64,000 nucleotides of DNA, taken from positions 1 through 64,000 of the forward strand of contig NZ_JAOQNX010000021.1 of the NCBI RefSeq assembly GCF_025961575.1, written 5' to 3'. Of the stretch, positions 58,766 to 64,000 are shown piece after piece. A program made the position numbers and the translations under genes. Numbering within the stretch: position 1 is the stretch's first letter; every line of letters starts with the position of its first letter. This stretch comes from Rhodoblastus acidophilus (lineage in GTDB: Bacteria; Pseudomonadota; Alphaproteobacteria; Rhizobiales; Beijerinckiaceae). The notes under the pieces are model-generated. The model did not search any database, was not told the DNA's origin, and saw only the letters and a list, made by a program, of their open reading frames with translations.

Positions 58766-59368
58766 ATGTCGTTACGTCTTGTCATCGCCACAGTGCTGCT
58801 GATCGCGGGCGTCCCGGCCGCGCAGGCGGCGAGTGCTCTGCCGCATGCGAGCGCCGCGAAGACGCTGGGCGAGACCTCCATTCCCTATGGCTGGGTGGAT
58901 TTCTGCGGCCGGCGGCCGAGCGAATGCGAGCAGCCGGCGCTTCCCGCGCGCGATGTCAAACTGACGGATGCGTCGTGGAAGGCGCTGGATCGCGTCAACC
59001 GGCAGGTCAATGCCTCGATCGAGCCGGTGTCGAACCTCGACCATTGGGGCACGATCCTCGACCACTGGGATTATCCGACCGACGGCAAGGGTGACTGCAA
59101 GATTTTTGCGCTCGCCAAGCGCAAGCAGCTCATCGACGCGGGCTTTCCCCGTCAGGCGCTGCTGATGACCATTGTCCGGGACCTGGAGGGGCAGGGTCAC
59201 GCCATCCTAACGGTCGCCACCGACCGCGGCGATTTCGTTCTCGACAATCTCAGCGACGACATCCGCCCCTGGACCGCGACCGGCTATCGTTTTGTCAAGC
59301 GCCAGTCGCGCGAGGACCCGAATGTCTGGGTGGCGATCGACATGCCGGATCGGGTGTCTTCGCGCTGA
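58766..59368 (+). CDS. Bacterial transglutaminase-like cysteine proteinase (BTLCP)
   Basis: A 200-residue exported protein: signal peptide (LVIATVLLIAGVPAAQA), then the papain/transglutaminase-like core with catalytic Cys in GKGDCKIFALAKRKQLIDAG, His in GQGHAILTVATDRGDFVLDN and Asp after it. This is the DUF920/BTLCP family found in Hyphomicrobiales. Substrate unknown. Confidence 0.88.
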   Translation: MSLRLVIATVLLIAGVPAAQAASALPHASAAKTLGETSIPYGWVDFCGRRPSECEQPALPARDVKLTDASWKALDRVNRQVNASIEPVSNLDHWGTILDHWDYPTDGKGDCKIFALAKRKQLIDAGFPRQALLMTIVRDLEGQGHAILTVATDRGDFVLDNLSDDIRPWTATGYRFVKRQSREDPNVWVAIDMPDRVSSR

Positions 59369-59371
59369 AAA

Positions 59372-60130
59372 TCAACCGGCCCGGGCGCAGGCGCTCGCCT
59401 GATCGTCGAACGCCTCGATCATTTTGCGCGCCCGCGAAAGATTTTCCGGCGACAGCGCCTGCTCGGTGGCGCCCCAAAAGATTTTTTCGCGCGCCAGCAG
59501 CAGGGTGTCGGGAAAACTCCGGCGCACCATATCAAAATCGTGGAGAACGGCGATGATGGTGCGACCCTCGTCGCGCCAGCGCCCGATCAGGGCGAGCAGG
59601 TCGCTCACGGTGCGCTCGTCGATCGCCGAAAAAGGTTCGTCGAGCAGGATGACCGGGGCGTCCTGGAGCATCAGGCGCGCAAACAGCAGGCGCTGGGTTT
59701 GGCCGCCCGACAGCGCACCGATCTGGCGTCGTTCAAAACCGGTGAGGCCCACCGCCGCCAAAGCCTGACGCACCTTTTGGGAGTCCGCCTTGCTGAGGCC
59801 GCCGAACATGCCGATGCCGCGCCACAGACCCATGGCGGCCATGTCGAAGACGTCGATGGGAAAGCTGAGATCGATCTGCGCGGCTTGCGGCAGATAGGCG
59901 ATTTTTTTCTTTTCGCGGCCGCCGCCGAATTCAATCGCGCCACCCATCGGCTTGACCACGCCGACCAGCGCCTTGATGAGCGTGGACTTGCCGGCGCCAT
60001 TGGGGCCGCAGATGGCGAGCAGCGCGCCGGGCGGGATGGTCCCGTCGAGGTGATGCACGGCGGGATGGCGGTCGTAGCCGAGGGTGAGATCGCGAATTGT
60101 TATCGCCGGGGGAGTCAGGACAGCGCCCAA
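59372..60130 (-). CDS. ABC transporter ATPase, zinc/manganese type
   Basis: A 252-residue ABC ATPase of the ZnuC/MntB group: Walker A GPNGAGKST, Q-loop YLPQAAQIDLSF, signature LSGGQTQR, Walker B VILLDEPFSAID and H-loop VLHDF. I place the start at TTG 60130 because GGGGAGG lies six bases before it; this start lies inside the His-rich upstream gene. No permease or binding protein gene is adjacent, so this is an orphan ATPase here. Confidence 0.85.
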   Translation of the reverse strand: MGAVLTPPAITIRDLTLGYDRHPAVHHLDGTIPPGALLAICGPNGAGKSTLIKALVGVVKPMGGAIEFGGGREKKKIAYLPQAAQIDLSFPIDVFDMAAMGLWRGIGMFGGLSKADSQKVRQALAAVGLTGFERRQIGALSGGQTQRLLFARLMLQDAPVILLDEPFSAIDERTVSDLLALIGRWRDEGRTIIAVLHDFDMVRRSFPDTLLLAREKIFWGATEQALSPENLSRARKMIEAFDDQASACARAG

Positions 60131-60282
60131 AACACGCCTCCCCACAGCAGGGTTACGACGATCAGCGTGAGGCCGATGCGCTGCAGGGCGGACAGGCGAA
60201 GCAGCGAGAAGCTGGCCTCGCGCGGGGCGGGGGCGTGGTTGTGGGAATGCGCGTGCGCGTGTCCGTGAGAGTCCGATGCCAT
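60115..60282 (-). CDS. His-rich small membrane protein
   Basis: A 55-residue protein: MASDSHGHAHAHSHNHAP at the N-terminus carries six alternating His, suggesting Zn(II)/Ni(II) binding; then basic residues and one membrane helix (IGLTLIVVTLLWGGVFWAL). It ends 16 bases inside the ABC ATPase gene, so the two are translated together. It fits a metal sensor, chaperone or accessory for the transporter, as inference. Confidence 0.7.
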   Translation of the reverse strand: MASDSHGHAHAHSHNHAPAPREASFSLLRLSALQRIGLTLIVVTLLWGGVFWALS

Positions 60283-60294
60283 GCCGCTTGTCCC

Positions 60295-60418
60295 CTTCTC
60301 CCCTTGCGGGAGAAGGTGGCTCGCGGCGAAGCCGCGAGACGGATGAGGGGTTCGTCACACGGAGGCGCCCCCTCATCCGGCGCTGACGCGCCACCTTCTC
60401 CCGCAAGGGGAGAAGGAA
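60295..60418. repeat. Mirrored intergenic repeat
   Basis: CCCCTTCTCCCCTTGCGGGAG and its inverted partner CTCCCGCAAGGGGAGAAGG enclose GGATGAGGGG / CCCCTCATCC. It resembles the element at 18989-19190 and lies upstream of the His-rich gene and downstream of opgG, both leftward. Confidence 0.75.
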
Positions 60419-60425
60419 GTCTCCC

Positions 60426-62033
60426 TTACGTTCCCGGTTGCAGCGGATGATACTGGAACATCCAGGTTTCCGACAGCACGCGGTCGCCGAGTTTCAGATA
60501 GGCGCGCAGTTCCACGGGGTCGTTGCCCTCGACATTGGCGAGATCGAACTGCACGCGCCAATGGCCGGGCACGTCGTCGGGCACCGCCTCCATCAGGCGG
60601 TACTCGCCAAAGGTTCCGCGCGAGGCCTGGACCTCGAGCTCCGGCATGGTCCCCTTGGGCAGATCGACCAGCGGCCCGCCCAAAAATTCGACCAAAAATT
60701 TGCGCACGCCCGGCGGGCGCGGCTGGCCGGGCTGGCCGCCTCGGCCAAGCCGCGTCGCCACAACGCGAGCGAGATTGGCGGGGAAGAAGGGTTCGTCCGC
60801 CTGCCAGTGCAGCCGGTAGGAGAAATGGAATTCGGAGCCGGCGACCGCCGGAGCGTCCGGAACCCACATGGCGACGATATTGTCGTGAATCTCGTCATCG
60901 GTGGACAGCTCCACCAGATGGATCGCCCCCTTGCCCCACTCGCCCTTGGGCTCGACCCACAGGCTTGGGCGTTTTTCGTAATTCACGCCGTCGATGTAAT
61001 GGTCGAACACGCGGTCGCGTTGCAGCAGGCCGAACCCCTTGGGGTTCATGTCGGAAAAGGCCGAGGCCATGATGTGCGGCGGATTGTTGAGCGGGCGCCA
61101 GAGCCGGCCGCCCCAGCCCGTCCACATGGCGAGGCCGTCGGAATCGTGCACCTCCGGGCGCCAGTCAATGGCGGTCGGCTTCGCGGTTTCGGAGAACCAG
61201 TACATCGAGGTGAGCGGCGCGACGCCGAAACGCACCACATTGCCGCGCAGGCAGAAGGACTGGTCGATGTCCATCACCACGCCTTCGCTGCGCGTCATGA
61301 TGAATTTGACCGCGCCGACGATTTTGGGGCCTTCGAGCAAAGCGTAGACGGTGACGGAATCGCCCTGCTGCGGCCCGATCCAGATTTTGGTGAAATCCGG
61401 GAATTCCTCGTTGCGGTCGGCGACCGCCGTGTCGAGAGCCACGCCGCGCGCGGAAAGGCCGTATTGGTGCAGGGCGCCGATGGCGCGGAAATAGGAGGCG
61501 CCGAGAAAGGCCACCCAGTCATTGGTATGCCAGTCGTATTTGCTCCCGTCCTTCGGCTCCTGGAAGCGGAAGCCGGCGAAGCCAACGCCCTTCGGCAGTT
61601 GGCGCGCGGGGGAATCGGCGGGCATGTCGAAATAGGACTGGTCGTAGATGATCTCGCGCGCCTTGCCGTTCTCGACGACATGGATCGCCACCGCCTTCTT
61701 GAAGAAGCGGCCGAGATGGAAAAACGTCACCGGAAACCGGTTCGGCCCCGTGGCGTTGAGGGCGTAGTCGTTGTTGAAACGAATCTTGCCCCAGGCCTCG
61801 TAGTCGATCTTTTGCAGCACGTCCGGCGCGGGCGTTTCCGGGCCGACATAGGCCTCGCCGGCCATTTTCTTGGCCTGCGCCTGGAGCGCCTCGAAGGTGA
61901 ACGGCTTTTCCGGGCCGAGTTTCAGCCCGGGCGCGGCGGCGATCGCGGCGCCGCCTCCCAGACCCGCGAGGCCGGCGGCGGCGGACAAAGCAAAGTTCTT
62001 GCAGAACGTCCTGCGATCGAAGGGAGATGTCAT
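60426..62033 (-). CDS. opgG: Glucan biosynthesis protein OpgG/MdoG
   Basis: A 535-residue periplasmic protein for osmoregulated glucan synthesis. It starts with a twin-arginine signal (DRRTFCKNFALSAAAGLAGL), unlike the Sec signal in E. coli MdoG. Family landmarks are FNNDYALNATGPNRFPVTFFHLG, EVHDSDGLAMWTGWGGRLWRPL and FSDMNPKGFGLLQRDR. The opgH partner is not in the window; a small membrane protein gene lies upstream. Confidence 0.94.
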   Translation of the reverse strand: MTSPFDRRTFCKNFALSAAAGLAGLGGGAAIAAAPGLKLGPEKPFTFEALQAQAKKMAGEAYVGPETPAPDVLQKIDYEAWGKIRFNNDYALNATGPNRFPVTFFHLGRFFKKAVAIHVVENGKAREIIYDQSYFDMPADSPARQLPKGVGFAGFRFQEPKDGSKYDWHTNDWVAFLGASYFRAIGALHQYGLSARGVALDTAVADRNEEFPDFTKIWIGPQQGDSVTVYALLEGPKIVGAVKFIMTRSEGVVMDIDQSFCLRGNVVRFGVAPLTSMYWFSETAKPTAIDWRPEVHDSDGLAMWTGWGGRLWRPLNNPPHIMASAFSDMNPKGFGLLQRDRVFDHYIDGVNYEKRPSLWVEPKGEWGKGAIHLVELSTDDEIHDNIVAMWVPDAPAVAGSEFHFSYRLHWQADEPFFPANLARVVATRLGRGGQPGQPRPPGVRKFLVEFLGGPLVDLPKGTMPELEVQASRGTFGEYRLMEAVPDDVPGHWRVQFDLANVEGNDPVELRAYLKLGDRVLSETWMFQYHPLQPGT

Positions 62034-62049
62034 GGGAGGCCTTGAAGGA

Positions 62050-62283
62050 TCAGCGGCGGAACGGTTCGTGCTCGACAGCTTGGCGCATGAAATAATAAAG
62101 ACCGATGAAGCCGATCACGATGAAGACCACCTCCATCACGCGGCCGACGGTCGCGCCGAGCTGGAACAGGCCGCTGAGCGCCCATCCGGCGGCCCAGGAG
62201 GCGCCGACGAGTTCGGTGCCGACGAGGATCGCCAGGGCGATCAGGGTTCGGGCGTTGGTCCAGTCTATCTTTTTCTCGGCCAT
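62050..62283 (-). CDS. Small membrane protein, 77 aa
   Basis: A 77-residue protein with two hydrophobic segments (TLIALAILVGTELVGASWAAGWALSG and VMEVVFIVIGFIGLYYFM). Not recognised. GGAG lies six bases before ATG 62283. It is 16 bases upstream of opgG on the same strand, so probably in the same transcript. Confidence 0.75.
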   Translation of the reverse strand: MAEKKIDWTNARTLIALAILVGTELVGASWAAGWALSGLFQLGATVGRVMEVVFIVIGFIGLYYFMRQAVEHEPFRR

Positions 62284-62414
62284 GTCGCACTCCATCCCCT
62301 TCGTCTAGACCATAGCAAGGTCCCGCGCAATCGCTCGCTGACCTCACAGAACTTGTGACGGCGCGCGATTTCAGGCACAACGTCCGCGCCATTCACTCTT
62401 GGAGTTTGCACCCT

Positions 62415-63233
62415 ATGGCTTTTCCCTTCGTCGCCGGCCTGCGCCGCGCCGCTTTCGCCCTTCCGCTGTGCGCGCTCGCGCTGAACCCCGCCGCCGCAAA
62501 GGTATTGGCCACGGTGAACGGCGTCGAGATCACCGACGCAGATCTTGCCACGGCGGCCGAGGATGTCGGCAGCTCCCTGCCCAAGCAGATGGACGAGGCG
62601 GCCCGCCAGAAGGCGCTGTTGGATTATCTGATCGACGTCACGCTGGTGAACCAGAAGGCCGTGGCCGACAAGCTCGACCAGACCCCGGAATTCGCCAAAA
62701 AACTTGCTTATTTCCGTCAAAAATTGCTGATGGAGACCTATCTGGCCAAGGTGACCAAGGAAGGCGTGACCGAAGCGGCGGAAAAGCAGGTCTATGACGA
62801 CGCCGCCAAAGCGCAGAAGCCCGAAGAGGAAATCCACGCCCTGCACATCCTCGTGCCCACCGAGGACGAGGCGAAAAAGGTCGAGGAGCGGCTGAAGAAG
62901 GGCGAGGATTTTGGCAAACTCGCCGACGAATTGTCCAAGGACCCGGGTTCGAAGGGCGGCGATCTCGGCTGGTTCACCAAAGACCGCATGGTGCCGGAAT
63001 TCGCCGAGGTCGCCTTCAAGACCAAGCCCGGCGACGTCTCCGATCCGGTCAAGACCCAGTTCGGCTGGCATGTGATCAAGGTCTTGGACAAGCGCCAGAA
63101 GCCGTTCCCCACCTTTGCCGAAGTCAAGCCGCAGGTCGAGCATTTCGTGCAACAGAAGGTGCAGAGCGAAGCCATCATGAAGCTGCGCGACGGCGCCAAG
63201 ATCACCCGCACGGACGAACCGGCGAAAAAGTGA
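62415..63233 (+). CDS. PpiC-type peptidyl-prolyl isomerase
   Basis: A 272-residue exported parvulin-type foldase: signal peptide (FALPLCALALNPAAA), an N-terminal SurA-like helical region, and the PpiC rotamase domain with HALHILVPTEDEAKKVEERLKKGEDFGKLADELSKDPGSKGGDLGWF and PVKTQFGWHVIKV. Located before argJ, a conserved order in alphaproteobacteria. It aids periplasmic folding. Confidence 0.92.
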   Translation: MAFPFVAGLRRAAFALPLCALALNPAAAKVLATVNGVEITDADLATAAEDVGSSLPKQMDEAARQKALLDYLIDVTLVNQKAVADKLDQTPEFAKKLAYFRQKLLMETYLAKVTKEGVTEAAEKQVYDDAAKAQKPEEEIHALHILVPTEDEAKKVEERLKKGEDFGKLADELSKDPGSKGGDLGWFTKDRMVPEFAEVAFKTKPGDVSDPVKTQFGWHVIKVLDKRQKPFPTFAEVKPQVEHFVQQKVQSEAIMKLRDGAKITRTDEPAKK

Positions 63234-63246
63234 TTTCGCCCCGAAA

Positions 63247-63264
63247 GCCCCGCTTCGGCGGGGC
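63247..63264 (+). terminator. Hairpin 1 after ppiC
   Basis: GCCCCGC-TTCG-GCGGGGC, a 7-bp stem with a stable tetraloop, 14 bases after the stop; followed by GTCTTGTT. Confidence 0.6.
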
Positions 63265-63280
63265 GTCTTGTTGAGCAAAC

Positions 63281-63305
63281 AGCCCCGCTTCGGTGGGGCT
63301 TTTTG
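63281..63305 (+). terminator. Intrinsic terminator 2 after ppiC
   Basis: AGCCCCGC-TTC-GGTGGGGCT with a following TTTTT. Together with the preceding hairpin it ends ppiC transcription. Confidence 0.85.
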
Positions 63306-63467
63306 TTGAGCATCTTCGCGGATGCGCGGTCATCCTATTGTCATGCAAGCGCGCAAAACGCCGTCGCGCAGGTTCCTGCTTGACGGCGCCGCTCAGGCGA
63401 CGCAAACGAGGACGAATTTGCGCCGCCTTGTCCTTGAGAGGCGGCGCGAACAGCCCGAGGATTTACG

Positions 63468-64000
63468 ATGGCCGCGCCCGCCCCGCTTTCCCCCCTTGCG
63501 CCCACGATCTTTGCCGAATTGCCGCCGATCGACGGCGTGCGCCTCGCCGCCGGCGCCGCCGGCATCCGCTACCAGGGGCGCACCGACGTGGTGCTCGCCG
63601 TGTTCGACAAGCCGGCTTCCGTCGCCGGCGTCTTCACCACCTCCAAATGCCCGTCGGCGCCGGTGGATTGGTGCCGCGACATGCTCAAGGGCGGCAAGGC
63701 CCGCGCGCTCGTGGTCAATTCCGGCAACGCCAATGCTTTCACCGGCAAGGTCGGCAAGGATGCGACGGAATTGACGGCGAAACTGGCGGCCAAGGCGATC
63801 GGCGCCGACGAGAGCGAGATTTTCCTCGCCTCGACCGGCGTGATCGGCGAACCGCTGGACGCGTCGAAATTCGAGGGCGTGCTCGATCGGCTCGCCGCCG
63901 ACGCGCGCGCCGACGCCTGGCTGGACGCCGCCCGCGCCATCATGACCACCGACACCTTTCCGAAAGTCGCCACCGCGAAGGCCATGATCGGCGACGTCGA
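63468..64000 (+). CDS. argJ: ArgJ, glutamate N-acetyltransferase (5' part)
   Basis: The first 177 residues of ArgJ, which transfers acetyl between ornithine and glutamate in arginine synthesis. [40 protein letters not shown] and [17 protein letters not shown] are family marks; the autoprocessing Thr (xTMTTD-like ...MTTDTFPKV) is seen near the edge. The gene runs off the window, so the C-terminal part is missing here. Confidence 0.94.
   Translation, partial: MAAPAPLSPLAPTIFAELPPIDGVRLAAGAAGIRYQGRTDVVLAVFDKPASVAGVFTTSKCPSAPVDWCRDMLKGGKARALVVNSGNANAFTGKVGKDATELTAKLAAKAIGADESEIFLASTGVIGEPLDASKFEGVLDRLAADARADAWLDAARAIMTTDTFPKVATAKAMIGDV

Noticed and set aside
1-64000. CRISPR array, tRNA, rRNA, insertion sequence or prophage
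   Set aside because: No direct-repeat array, transposase frame or cloverleaf sequence was seen on reading the intergenic stretches.

Overview
The window is high-GC, gene-dense alphaproteobacterial chromosome. Gene content (a large nif cluster with alphaproteobacterial-type nifE, fdxN and nifB, sdhCDAB, opgG, CHAD/CYTH and BTLCP proteins, and the ppiC-argJ pair) suggests a diazotrophic member of the Hyphomicrobiales, most likely a Methylocystaceae/Beijerinckiaceae-type organism such as a type II methanotroph or a relative. This placement is inferred from gene content and style; no rRNA is present to confirm it.

Layout. (1) 120-1082: a CorA-type transporter. (2) 1265-6407: nifE-nifN-nifX-DUF269-DUF683-fdxB-nifQ operon behind a clear sigma-54 (-24/-12) promoter. 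(3) 6410-10809: genes less obviously tied to nitrogen fixation (membrane proteins, threonine aldolase, a Rieske protein, a globin-coupled chemoreceptor). (4) 11072-13504: a divergent pair, a 195-aa unknown protein and an AAA+ ATPase, with a sigma-54-like promoter facing each way. (5) 13649-15375: iscA, a NifU-C-domain protein, cysE and nifW, with a NifA site and a sigma-54 promoter embedded in a hairpin. (6) 15497-16854: fdxN, nifT and a SIR2-like gene. (7) 17202-23681: nifB, fdxN2, an A-type Fe-S protein, a TPR-like protein, an LRV Fe-S protein, two nifZ genes, a small unknown, a DegT-like protein lacking the PLP lysine, a [2Fe-2S] ferredoxin and a small unknown. (8) 23799-31194: sufE, GST, a sigma-54 operon of Rieske protein, small unknown and truncated globin, a second globin gene, a CopC-like pair, and a leftward iscA-nifS-nifV operon ending in two small unknown genes. 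(9) 31470-64000: mostly housekeeping and accessory genes (sdhCDAB, purEK, an acyl-CoA synthetase, a metalloprotease-Hint fusion, regulators, envelope proteins, opgG, ppiC, start of argJ), plus a good parS-like site at 53706.

How it works together. The nif genes here cover FeMo-cofactor assembly (nifB, E, N, X, Q, V), Fe-S and sulfur supply (nifS, A-type proteins, NifU-C domain, SufE, CysE), electron carriers (fdxB, two fdxN, a [2Fe-2S] ferredoxin, Rieske proteins), maturation or protection factors (nifW, nifZ, nifT, LRV protein) and probable O2/NO handling (two truncated globins, a globin-coupled sensor). nifHDK and nifA are not in the window. Sigma-54 promoters were read by eye as GG-N10-GC and NifA sites as TGT-N10-ACA.

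The candidates most worth attention are the sigma-54-flanked AAA+/195-aa divergent pair, the lysine-less DegT-like protein inside the nifB-nifZ run, and the SIR2-like protein between nifT and nifB.
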